Shown here piece after piece: positions 24,291 to 33,921 of a stretch of 64,000 nucleotides of DNA. A program made the translations under genes and the position numbers. Each line of letters starts with the position of its first letter. Position 1 is the first letter of the stretch. The stretch spans positions 20,367,839 to 20,431,838 of the forward strand of contig CM038465.1 of assembly GCA_021464415.1 (NCBI GenBank), read 5' to 3'. The notes beneath the pieces were generated by a model. The model was not told the origin of the DNA. It ran no database searches and saw nothing but the letters and a program-made list of their open reading frames with translations. Source of the DNA: Lonicera japonica (lineage: Eukaryota > Streptophyta > Magnoliopsida > Dipsacales > Caprifoliaceae).

Positions 24291-24487
24291 TTGCCAAATA
24301 CCGTGCTCGAGTATTCAATTAATTTTACTCAACCATTTACCACAGGTTACCTAAAATTGTGGGGAGTGCACCAATGTTCAAATACCTGTGGCATAAGCCG
24401 TTCTTGCCATCTTTTTATCACAATGCTCAGCTGGACGTGGTGAACCATTTCTTAAAAGCGTGGTATAACACTCTTTTTCTTGTAGTG
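24291..24487 (-). mobile_element. CACTA-type end (right terminus)
   Basis: The reverse complement begins CACTACAAGAAAAAGAGT at 24487. It is followed by TTATACCACGC, TTATGCCACAGG and ACCTGTGGT motifs over about 190 bp, a subterminal repeat set different from that at 21751. The adjoining 3 bp (CAA) do not match the TAG before 21751, so these two are not proven to be one element. Confidence 0.5.
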
Positions 24488-25095
24488 CAAAGGATATCTG
24501 AGCAATTGAATATGAAATGTAACAAGGCTATATAAAAATTTATTGCAGAAAAACAAAAGCTTATATTGCGCAGCCACGTTAGTTGAATTTGATAGCTATG
24601 AATTGCAGCACATGATAATTGACTTATGGATCTTATATTTAACCAAAAATGGATAATAGACAATAAATAAATGGCTGAGTTAAATTAAATTACATATAAT
24701 AGGCTTTAAGTACATTTTAATTCAACTATATGTTATAACAGTTAACTAGCTTCTAGTAACACCTAATAAAGAAGCAGCATAATTAATCTCGAGCAATGCT
24801 CTGTAACGGAAACATTAATATCGTAAATTGTGCTTCTTTGACTTCTCTATGTAGATGTATATTATCGGATCATGTGAGAAAGTGAATAATTATATATACA
24901 CAGAGATAAGCTTCTTGGGCATTTAGCATTATGGCTGGAATCTTTAAATATACGAATTAAGAGGCTTGCAGAACATACAAATATTTATTAGCATATATAA
25001 TTTTGTGAATGTGTAACAAGACCAATTCAGCTTTCAGATGTAAACAAGACCAGTTATATGGATATTGTAATTCTAGGAGGCACGGATATTATAAA

Positions 25096-25811
25096 GGGTG
25101 GCATCCTTAAATTTTGGTTTTCACACCCATAAACACTTAAATTTGTTTTTTATTTTGAAAGTGCACTCCTAATTTAAGCACCCTGATAAGAAAACTAATT
25201 CTTCTCTAGTTATAAATATGGTAGTATAATACAAATCCTAAAAAACTAAGTGAGATCTAATTCACACACACTCTTTAATGAACTAAAAAAAAGTACTCTC
25301 TTTATAATTATTCTGAGAAAGCAAAAGCCATCAACATGTATCTTATGATTGGGAACACAAATAATCTTGTTGATTTTAATTTCTTATTCATATCCAAACA
25401 CAAATATAAATTAGCAAAAGAAACTAAAACATTGAAACTATCAGATAAAGACGAAATTGGGAATGTATATATACAGTGAAGCCATATAGATTTTATTTTA
25501 TATTTTTCTTTCTTAATTAATGAGAATGATGAAGATGGTTTTTATTCAAAAAACAAAAAAACTTAATGGAAAAATGGGTGAAAGAGTATACTATTGAAGA
25601 GAAAGAATATGCAGAGAGAGAATAAGAAGATGTGAAAGTGAGGAAGAAAGCAGGAGATTTTTTCTTAGAGTTGTTGTAAAGAGAGCTCTTTTTTTTTTCT
25701 CTATTAGGGTGCTCAAATAATTAGGGTACTCTTTCAAAATTAAAAATTTAGTTTGGGAGCTTAAAGAATGGGTGTTAAAACAAGAAATTAAGGGTGCTTT
25801 TACCGACACTC
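25096..25811. mobile_element. Non-autonomous MULE with perfect 9-bp target duplication
   Basis: The 716-bp element is flanked by TATTATAAA at 25087-25095 and 25812-25820. Its arms are inverted repeats of roughly 110 bp: left GGGTGGCATCCTTAAATTTT, right (reverse complement) starting GAGTGTCGG and sharing CACCCTTAA, ACACCCAT, ATTTTGAAAG and AGCACCCT blocks. There is no coding frame. Long TIRs plus 9-bp duplications define Mutator-like elements. Confidence 0.85.
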
Positions 25812-25881
25812 TATTATAAATTTTATTCCATAAACTAGCATGGGTACAAACTGTGCAAATCATGAAAAAAGAATAACTTAC

Positions 25882-25996
25882 CCTTGGTTTCTTCATAATC
25901 CAACAGCTTTATTACACCAGCAAAAGCTCCAGCAACCACTAAAGCCTCCACTGAATCAAAGGCTACATATTCTACAAGACTTGTAAGACCACACAG
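25882..25996 (-). pseudogene. Orphan exon resembling a WD40 repeat of katanin p80 subunit B1
   Basis: On the minus strand a 115-bp block runs from an AG acceptor (ATGCATAG before 25996) to a GTAAGT donor after 25882. It reads V-E-Y-V-A-F-D-S, then A-L-V-V-A-G-A-F-A-G-V-I-K-L-L-D-Y-E-E-T-K. I recognise the spacing and residues of a WD40 repeat of plant katanin p80 (microtubule-severing complex), where this exon also ends just after a Glu-Glu-x-Lys segment. Key WD40 residues are changed: the Trp of the W-D pair is Leu, and the G-H near the start is G-L. No other katanin exon was found nearby. It is therefore a decayed or captured fragment, not a working gene. The MULE ending at 25811 is only about 70 bp away. 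Confidence 0.5.
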
Positions 25997-27229
25997 CTAT
26001 GCATTGTAATAAAAAAGGGAGATCAGTTCTTGTTATTATGTACTAAAGGTATGACAAAACAATAGAGTAGCTTTTCAGCAATATAAGCGTGTTCATTATG
26101 GAGAATTTACTCGTAAATGACCTAATACAGGCTGACATTAATTCAGGACTCTTAAGATTGTGGACATAGACATTATTGGTCAGGTGATTGACATTGATTG
26201 GGCGAAAAATGATTTAATTTTACATATTCTAGTAACATAAATTTAGTGTTCACACAACAGTAAATGTCAATTACTGCTATTTATGCTAAATAAGTTTTAG
26301 GTGGTGAAAAATAATATTATTCAAATTAAGAGCAATTGAACTTACCAAAAGATTTAAGATCACGATTGAGATTCTACTTTGGGGATCGAGAACATAGAAG
26401 TGCATGTACTTGATTAAAATGCTGGATGGACGTGTGGATGGGGGTATAATTTTGAAGTTTACCTGACCCTCTATTTTCAAATCTTTAGGCCAATTAACTT
26501 TTGCATTTATGCTTGTCGCGAACAAGTAATTACTATTCTGTTATAATTAGAAAAGAAGAGAACAATACCAAAAAGGGCATGATATTAACAGAGTGAGGAA
26601 GGGGGGGCGGATTTTCTTTATTATTGCAGTAAAGGGAAAAGACCTAGACCTTCCCTTTAAAAAAAAGGAAGTGAATTTAAGACATTTAAGCACAATGATG
26701 AAGCTACTATAATCAAAACTAAATGCATTTCATCACAAACACACACACACACATATATATATGATAGATAACTCTGGTTCCCAATTTGGTCATCCTTAAG
26801 AAACTAAAAATTTCAACTAATACCCAAAAGTGAGTACTGAAAAACTCAAAAGTTTAACTAAGACACACGTGTTATAGTAATTTAAATTCCAAACATTTGG
26901 GCCATGTGGACACCTCTTATGTGTAATTCATATTTAATGCATCAATGCTTTTTACCCAAATTAAAAATAATACAATTCCACAGCACTACTTAAAGAAACT
27001 GCAGCAAAGCAAACTAGGCTTTAAAGCTCTTTCTTCCCGCATTTTGACCCTGTATACTCATCCTAACTATCTAGGCCCTGCCTAAGTAAATGTTGTAATG
27101 TGATGCACAATTTCAACTAGACAAAATGAATTGGATCATAATTAGCCCAACAATGTTAAGTGTGATAGCATAAAGCAAATGTGCAACAATTGATAGAAAT
27201 ACAAGTTGAGCAGTCAACTATCCACACCA
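25997..27229. other. Intergenic region with a (CA)n(TA)n microsatellite, no gene seen
   Basis: AT-rich. CACACACACACACA followed by TATATATATA lies at about 26738-26763. The 79-codon minus frame at 26286-26525 has no recognisable domain. Confidence 0.55.
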
Positions 27230-27400
27230 TTTGAGCGAGTGGGTTAGCGTAGTGGTAAACGCTCCCACGCAAATCCAAGGATCCCGGGTTTGAGCGTCAC
27301 AAGGGTGAGGAGGGTTTCCCTTTTATTTGTAACGAAAGGAAGAGACTTCAAACTTAGACCTTCTTTTTGAAAATGAAAAGGAAGACAGTGTACCAATACA
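27230..27400 (+). mobile_element. tRNA-derived SINE
   Basis: An A box-like TAGCGTAGTGG at 27245-27255 and a B box-like GGGTTTGAGCGTC at 27287-27299 are spaced as in a Pol III promoter. The sequence between them (AAACGCTCCCACGCAAATCC...CCCGGG) resembles a tRNA head. The tail after 27310 (GAGGGTTTCCC...) is non-tRNA. It does not fold into a full tRNA, so it is a SINE rather than a tRNA gene. The 3' end is approximate. Confidence 0.6.
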
Positions 27401-28383
27401 CCATATAGGAGAATCTACTTAGTCACTTGCAACTAATTTGTATAGACTAAGACTAGAACATAAGTAAGGGGAACCTCAGCAAATTGAGTATTAGTAATGA
27501 CTATTTGAAATTTGATGACTAAAATAACCTATAGTGAAAGAAAATGAAACAGAGTTAGACAAGTACCATATAACCTTTTTCTACATAACACAAGTAAATT
27601 AACTCGATGTGCAGCAAATAAAATAATATAATTCCACACTGTATGGGGTTTAGAAAACTCTACAGCCATTAATTAAAGTGATAGAATTTAGACAATCAAT
27701 TATACACACATTCCACTCATCAAATTTGTCCAAAATCTCTTAATAACCTCCAAACTATTTACATAGGTCTGTTTAATTTTTACAAAATTGAGGTTTAGCT
27801 GTAAAAATTAGAATAAACACAGCTATATGGTATAATAATAAACAAGGCTTTATAATCCATTGTTTATAGATCATACAAGAAATCACAATCTGCTACAACC
27901 CAAAAACAAAGTGATTTTTATATATAGTATTATAATATCAATTAACTTTTCATAAGCTAAAGAAAGAAATTAGAGCAATGGATAGAGAGGGAAAGCTTAC
28001 CAAAAATGAAGTGATCTAGAGGGTGAAGAAACAAACTCCAAATTCGATCCCCAATTTGAAGAATATACCCAAAATCAATCCCTAAATCGCGAGCCATAGG
28101 AGCTCTAAAATGTGCATCCTAAATCGTGGGTGCATTGAGCCCTAAAACTAAAACAAAAAAAAAAAAAAAAAGAAAAAGAAAAAAACCTAAATCGAGGGTG
28201 TAGGAGAGGAACTAGGAGCAAACCGAGTTAATGCGAGGTGTAGAAGATAAATGAGAAGAGGAACTATGGCAAATTGGCAATGGCAACGTCAACGGTATAG
28301 AAGAGGAACGGCGAGAGTGAGGTGTTTAGTGCGAGGTGTTTTGTCCGTCTGATGGAAAGTACGGTGGCGGCGATTGATAAAGG
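27401..28383. other. Intergenic region, no supported gene
   Basis: AT-rich, with a poly-A stretch at 28150-28185. A short minus-strand ATG frame at 28107-28009 ends in GTAAGC but has no partner exon and is not called. Confidence 0.5.
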
Positions 28384-28536
28384 GTGGCACTATTTACAAC
28401 CCCATTTTTCTCTATAACACCCTCCACTTAATTTTGAATAGATCTACTTTTAAGCATTCTCTTATATCTCACAAACACCCCCTTCAATTAACATATTTAT
28501 TCTCTCCACATCAGGAGAGTAAATAGCATATGTTCT
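28384..28536 (+). mobile_element. Left end of a TIR element (same family as 53737-55047), split by an LTR insertion
   Basis: GGGTGGCACTATTTACAACC is followed by CACAAACACCCCC and TCTCCACATCAGGAGAG. The same order of motifs occurs at 53737 (CATTATTTACACTCCC, TCACAAACACCC, and CTCACCTCACAT palindromes). The body resumes at 30981 after the non-autonomous LTR element. No right terminus was found. Confidence 0.45.
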
Positions 28537-29083
28537 TGACGCGGACAAGGCTACATGGGCTCAAATCAACTTGTGGAGGACCATTAGAATAAATTAGAAG
28601 CTTTATTTTAAGTAGTTTTAATTATAAGAATTATTTCCTTATTCAATTAGGATTGTTTTCATCATTTAATTAGGAATATTTTCCTTAGTCAATTAGGATT
28701 TAGATTAGTAGTTTCCTTATTGTGTTTAGATTAGTATTTTCCTTATTCTATTTGGATTAGTTTTTTTCTACACCCTATTTAAAGGGGGATTCATTGTTTT
28801 ATTTTATTATCTAAGACTTTATTCATAATAAGATTGAGTGATTTAATCCTCTTTGGTTCTTCACGAACTACTTGAACTTATCGGTTTGTCCGTGGCGTTC
28901 ACCCGACTTATCAATCGGTATTCCGCACCCGGTTGTGGCGTCTTCGGTTTCCATCCTAATCTGATTGTAGAAACGGTCCAGGTTCTTAATTTGCTACGGT
29001 TTTCGTGTGTATCTGTGTCGAGGTTCGCACAACCAATTCGTTGTGTTTGCGGGTTTCGAGCGATTTCACCGTAGGTCGTATCA
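28537..29083 (+). repeat. 5' LTR of the non-autonomous element
   Basis: Starts TGACGCGGACAAGG and ends GGTCGTATCA. A TATTTAAA box lies at 28776-28783 inside CACCCTATTTAAAGGGGG, a context like that in the CRM-like LTR. The 73-codon frame inside is present in every LTR copy and is not a gene. Confidence 0.92.
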
Positions 29084-29085
29084 GT

Positions 29086-29096
29086 TGGTATCAGAG
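29086..29096 (+). other. Primer binding site (tRNA-iMet)
   Basis: TGGTATCAGAG lies two bases after the LTR end, the same primer class as in the CRM-like element; the next base is G instead of C. Confidence 0.85.
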
Positions 29097-29426
29097 GAGA
29101 GCTTCTACATTCAGGTTTTTTCTATCTTTTTATTTCTTGTTCTTGTTAGAGATTCAATTCAATTTAAAAAGAAAAAAAAAATTAAGTTAAGATAAGATTT
29201 GTTTTTTTTTTTAAAAAAAAAAAAAAATCCCGCTGGCTGTCGAAAATTATGGGTTTTTGCTATCGAAACGACTTCGGATCGTCCTGATTTTTCGCGCAAT
29301 TATAGTAATTTTTCGTTCCGAACAACATATCCGAAAATCAGCCCGATCCAACGGTGAGATCAAAAGTTATAGCAGTTTTACGATAGCACCAGCAAAAAAA
29401 AAAAGTGTGATTTGCGAGTTTTAGTT

Positions 29427-30494
29427 ATGGATGATCTAAAATTGTTTACTGGAGCTTTCGTGAGTGAGATGAGAAAGGTTTTTAGAGAGGAGTTTGATCC
29501 ACTTCATGAGCGAATGGAGAAAGTTTGTAAAAGTTTAGATCGAGTTGAGAAGAGACAAGTAAAGCTATCACATAATAATCCTAATGGTAGAAGGATAATT
29601 CATCCTAGAAAAAATAGGGTTGAAGATGATTGGGATCCGGGAATTGCTAATAGGAAACATGGTGGTAAGTTTAGAGAAGGTAGAGTTTGGGATAATAACA
29701 ATATGTGTAGTATCAAGAAGAAAACTCCTTCGAATGATCTAGAAAATTGGCGTAAATTGGAGAAGATGATGGAGGCTTATCTTGAATTCAACATGATGAG
29801 CAGCGTAGAGTCAAGTCCGAAAGCATTCTCTTGCGAATCAAATCAATGTAAAGAGGAGGAGAATGCAACCATATCTAAGCTATTATCGGAGAATGAACGT
29901 GAATCTAATTTTAAGCCATCAATGGAGGATGAAGAGAGTGATCTACAATGCGAATTGTTGGATGCAAGCATAGTTCCAAGTGTGCAAGTAAAAGAAGATG
30001 AAGAAGTACAGCGAGAAGATATTATTCAAGTACAAAACATTATGCATGAAGCTCCAAAGATAGCTATTGACACGAACGTCATCGTCACTAAGAAAAAAGA
30101 GGATATTCAAATTGAAGTATTAGATTTAAAGATTGTTGAAATTGAGCATATTGATTTCATTGGCGTTGATAAGTTTGATATTCATCCGAATTACCAGTTA
30201 GTTAACTTCTTCAACAAATTGAGAAAAATTGAATTGTTGCATGACAAGAAGTTTGATGAGTTTCGAAAGGCAAGGAATTTCAAGCATCGTAAATATTCGA
30301 AGTACTTGTTCTATTGGCATGGAAGATATCAAGCTTCGAAGAGGCACTCAAGGACTAATTTTGTCGAAAAGTGGGTGATTTGTGTACAACCTAACACGGA
30401 TTTGAGGGCAAATCCTTTTCAAGAGGAGGGGAATGACGCGGACAAGGCTACATGGGCTCAAATCAACTTGTGGAGGACCATTAGAATAAATTAG
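29427..30494 (+). CDS. Gag-derived protein of the non-autonomous element, 355 aa
   Basis: The frame starts at the ATG at 29427; an upstream in-frame TTG is not a likely start. Residues about 5-45 form a coiled coil like the start of the CRM-like gag. I-A-N-R-K-H-G at 73-79 with a following D-N-N-N-M...I-K and E-A-Y-L-E-F matches the same order in the 1601-residue protein. Residues about 170-200 (E-S-D-L-Q-C-E-L-L-D-A ... K-E-D-E-E-V-Q-R-E) match the segment just before its protease. The end, N-P-F-Q-E-E-G-N-D at about 329-337, matches its integrase tail. The gag core, zinc knuckle and all enzymes are missing. The last 20 codons are encoded by the LTR. An intact frame in a pol-less element suggests selection or very recent origin. 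Confidence 0.75.
   Translation: MDDLKLFTGAFVSEMRKVFREEFDPLHERMEKVCKSLDRVEKRQVKLSHNNPNGRRIIHPRKNRVEDDWDPGIANRKHGGKFREGRVWDNNNMCSIKKKTPSNDLENWRKLEKMMEAYLEFNMMSSVESSPKAFSCESNQCKEEENATISKLLSENERESNFKPSMEDEESDLQCELLDASIVPSVQVKEDEEVQREDIIQVQNIMHEAPKIAIDTNVIVTKKKEDIQIEVLDLKIVEIEHIDFIGVDKFDIHPNYQLVNFFNKLRKIELLHDKKFDEFRKARNFKHRKYSKYLFYWHGRYQASKRHSRTNFVEKWVICVQPNTDLRANPFQEEGNDADKATWAQINLWRTIRIN
30421..30433 (+). other. Polypurine tract
   Basis: AAGAGGAGGGGAA immediately precedes the 3' LTR and overlaps the reading frame, the same string as at 8569-8581. Confidence 0.85.
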
Positions 30495-30980
30495 AAGCTT
30501 TATTTTAAGTAGTTTTAATTATAAGAATTATTTCCTTATTCAATTAGGATTGTTTTCATCATTTAATTAGGAATATTTTCCTTAGTCAATTAGGATTTAG
30601 ATTAGTAGTTTCCTTATTGTGTTTAGATTAGTATTTTCCTTATTCTATTTGGATTAGTTTTTTTCTACACCCTATTTAAAGGGGGATTCATTGTTTTATT
30701 TTATTATCTAAGACTTTATTCATAATAAGATTGAGTGATTTAATCCTCTTTGGTTCTTCACGAACTACTTGAACTTATCGGTTTGTCCGTGGCGTTCACC
30801 CGACTTATCAATCGGTATTCCGCACCCGGTTGTGGCGTCTTCGGTTTCCATCCTAATCTGATTGTAGAAACGGTCCAGGTTCTTAATTTGCTACGGTTTT
30901 CGTGTGTATCTGTGTCGAGGTTCGCACAACCAATTCGTTGTGTTTGCGGGTTTCGAGCGATTTCACCGTAGGTCGTATCA
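30434..30980 (+). repeat. 3' LTR of the non-autonomous element
   Basis: 547 bp, on reading identical to the 5' LTR. It contains the stop codon of the element's protein at 30492-30494. Confidence 0.92.
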
Positions 30981-31185
30981 GTTCTCCCCACATGAGGAGA
31001 GTTTAACTTCAAAATTTTTCAGTGGGTTTAAAAGGCAGTCTCCTCACTTCAGCCGAATTTATTCCATTTATTCTCCTCACATCAGGAGAGTAAATATCAT
31101 ATGTTCTTCTCACATGAGGAGAATTTAACTTTAAAATTTTTCAGTAGGTTTAAAAGCCAGTCTCTTCACTTTAGCCTAATTTTAA
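30981..31185 (+). repeat. Tandem repeat with small palindromes (body of the split TIR element)
   Basis: Two copies of a roughly 115-bp unit begin GTTCTCCCCACATGAGGAGA and GTTCTTCTCACATGAGGAGA. Both continue with TTTAACTT(C/T)AAAATTTTTCAG and CAGTCTC. Short palindromes CTCC-TCACATCA-GGAG recur. A further partial copy lies before the LTR element at 28500-28531, so the retrotransposon landed inside this array. Confidence 0.75.
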
Positions 31186-31375
31186 AATTAAAAACTAAAA
31201 ATTAAAAATTAAAAAAATTGTTTATTTAGTTTAAAAATTATATTTAAAAAAAAATATTTGTTTGAATATAACGTATTTGAAAGTTAATTTTTTTTAATAT
31301 GACAATTTTATCTTTATTATTTATTTAGATCACATGATTTTAAATCAAAGTAAAACTAATTAAGCATTGATAATA

Positions 31376-31627
31376 CTCCCTCCGTCCCAAATTGCTGGTC
31401 CCTTTTGGGAAATCCAACTTATTAAGGATCTAACATCATCATTGTACTTTTTTGCTTAATTTACATTGACTTTCCCTTTTTACCCTTTTATTTATTCAAA
31501 ACTTTGACTTGAAAAGTAAAAGTACAAAAGGGCAAAATAGGTATGTATATACCTTTTATGGAAGTGGACATTTATTTTGGGACATCCAAAAAAGGAAAGA
31601 GTGATTAGCAATTTGCGACGGATGGAG
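31376..31627. mobile_element. Stowaway-like MITE (Tc1/mariner type)
   Basis: 252 bp, flanked by TA at 31374-31375 and 31628-31629. The left end CTCCCTCCGTCCCAAATTGC and the reverse complement of the right end CTCCATCCGTCGCAAATTGC match at 18 of 20 positions. The body is largely self-complementary, so the element can fold into one long hairpin. CTCCCTCCGTCCC is the hallmark plant Stowaway terminus. Confidence 0.92.
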
Positions 31628-31777
31628 TAATATTTTCAAATCCTTGAATTAATTATAATAATTTTATGAGTCAAAATACTAGAAAAATATCAATTACAAG
31701 TAATAATTTTCACTACAACTACAAAACCCTACAAAGTTTGCCATTCTTTTTGTTACCAAATTATCTACTTTACTTTT

Positions 31778-33901
31778 TGATAAACACCCAAAACTGTTAT
31801 TTTTAATTCCCCAAATGCCAAAATTTAAGTGTCAAAAATTACATTATGTTATCTAATTTTGACATTTAGTTGTTTTGCAGGTTCTTGTCTCAATTGATAT
31901 AATTAAATGCTTAACTTTGTTGAATATGTGAGACAGGACACTTAAAGTTCCTCAGATAGTTTTTAAAGTATAACTTTTTGCTCGGAACTCCGAATCATGT
32001 GTTTCTTGAGCCTAAAATCAAGAAAATTTCGAGAGCTACAACTTTCCAGTTCAACACTTTTCCAAATTCGGCCATCTTCATATCCGAAATTGCATTACAA
32101 CATTCTGGCAGCAAAAGAAAAAAAAAGAGAAAAATATCCCAAAAGTGTGTGTACTCTCGTATTTTTAATCTCTCAACCCATAACCCAACACCCCACACCC
32201 TAGACAATGTCCACATTATTCTCTTACACACCCCACTCCTTAGACAAAGTCTTATTATTCTCTTACACCCGCCTCACCCCATTGTCTACTTTCATCATTA
32301 ATATTCTCTCCCATTTTCTCACATATATTGATTGATATTTGGCCAAGGGGGAGAACACAACCTACGTGAGTTTTGAAGGAGAGGAGGAGAACTTGGAGCA
32401 AGAGAGCTTGTTCTAGAGTGATACGACCTACGGTGAAATCGCTCGAAACCCGCAAACACAACGAATTGGTTGTGCGAACCTCGACACAGATACACACGAA
32501 AACCGTAGCAAATTAAGAACCTGGACCGTTTCTACAATCAGATTAGGATGGAAACCGAAGACGCCACAACCGGGTGCGGAATACCGATTGATAAGTCGGG
32601 TGAACGCCACGGACAAACCGATAAGTTCAAGTAGTTCGTGAAGAACCAAAGAGGATTAAATCACTCAATCTTATTATGAATAAAGTCTTAGATAATAAAA
32701 TAAAACAATGAATCCCCCTTTAAATAGGGTGTAGAAAAAAACTAATCCAAATAGAATAAGGAAAATACTAATCTAAACACAATAAGGAAACTACTAATCT
32801 AAATCCTAATTGACTAAGGAAAATATTCCTAATTAAATGATGAAAACAATCCTAATTGAATAAGGAAATAATTCTTATAATTAAAACTACTTAAAATAAA
32901 GCTTCTAATTTATTCTAATGGTCCTCCACAAGTTGATTTGAGCCCATGTAGCCTTGTCCGCGTCATAGAGAGAGAAAATATTTGAATGCTACATATTTTT
33001 CTTCTTCTTGTATTATTGTTTCATTTTATTGAAGAAGACAATATTGTAGAGTGTTGAGAGAAATTATTTTACTCACATATTTGGAGATATTTAAGGAGTT
33101 ATTTTATTATTTATTTTGTTCTTCTATCTTTATGGAAGGCTAATCTCCCTTTCAAGGGGAGAGATGAAGCCTCATTTTTATTTGTGATTTAAAGTTTTAT
33201 AATATTGCATAAATATACTCATTTGTGATTTTTCTTAAATAAGATCTTTGGATTACTCTACACACCATAGGTGATCCCATTTTGGTTTTTATACTTGACT
33301 TAAGAGATTAGCTACATACCATAGGATTTTCTTAAGTTCATTTTATTTTCCAAATTTATCTTCTAGTTCTTGAATGTTAATGTAAGTGAGTGACAACCTT
33401 GTATTATTATTATTTTCTAAAAGAATAAATATAGATCTTGAAAGGAAAAATCTCTTATAAACAAATAAATTGTCAAATACTATTTGATTAACTTTTGGGT
33501 TCACTCTACATACCATAGGTGATTCCATTTAATCAAACTAGTATAGAATTTATTTTGGGTATATATGTGCAATAATATATTATTCTAGATCCATTGATAA
33601 TTTGGTTGTGGATTCTTAACTCTTGAAACCCCTACACTTTATTTCTCCAAAACAACTTTCTTCACTTTTATTACATTTTATTAGTATTAAAATTGTTCTT
33701 AAAAAAAGTAAGCATTTCTAAAAGATAAAAAAATGCTTTTTATTCTAAATCTATTATTTTCTCAATTTTGTTTTCATTGATTCATAAAGAACTCCCGTGG
33801 ATTTGACCCCTTACTACTACTATCTGAGTTACTAATATATTTGTATGTACATAAGGGTTTTTGATCAAGTTATTTTTAGCGACGAAAATAGCTCCTTATC
33901 A
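31778..33901 (+). repeat. 5' LTR of the Athila-like element, with nested solo LTR
   Basis: Starts TGATAAACACCC and ends CCTTATCA just before the PBS. The length is 2124 bp including 552 bp of nested solo LTR plus its duplicated target, so the original LTR was about 1572 bp. Large LTRs are usual for this lineage. Confidence 0.85.
32419..32965 (-). mobile_element. Solo LTR of the non-autonomous CRM-like family
   Basis: A 547-bp inverted copy of the LTRs at 28537 and 30434, flanked by a perfect TAGAG duplication (32414-32418 and 32966-32970). It is what remains after recombination between the two LTRs of an earlier full insertion. It is nearly identical to the other two LTRs. Confidence 0.93.
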
Positions 33902-33903
33902 AA

Positions 33904-33921
33904 TGGCGCCGTTGCCGGGGA
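33904..33921 (+). other. Primer binding site of the Athila-like element
   Basis: TGGCGCCGTTGCCGGGGA, two bases after the 5' LTR. Confidence 0.9.

Larger units (their letters stand above)
28537..30980 (+). mobile_element. Complete non-autonomous LTR retrotransposon derived from a CRM-like element
   Basis: The 2444-bp element has two 547-bp LTRs (28537-29083 and 30434-30980) that look identical on reading. A perfect GTTCT duplication flanks it (28532-28536 and 30981-30985). The PBS matches iMet tRNA, and the PPT AAGAGGAGGGGAA at 30421-30433 is the same string as in the CRM-like element. The interior holds one intact 355-residue frame and no protease, RT, RNase H or integrase core. Like the 7.2-kb element, its frame ends inside the 3' LTR. 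It must use enzymes supplied in trans. A solo LTR of the same family lies at 32419-32965. This resembles the non-autonomous CRM derivatives known from grasses. Confidence 0.9.

Noticed and set aside
28009..28107. Minus-strand ATG frame (M-A-R-D-L-G-I-D-F) ending at a GTAAGC donor, a possible first exon
   Set aside because: Only 33 codons, no recognisable domain and no partner exon downstream; not related to the katanin-like exon.
28853..29074. 73-codon frame repeated in three places (28853, 30750, 32428 minus)
   Set aside because: It lies wholly inside the LTR of the non-autonomous element and repeats only because the LTR does.
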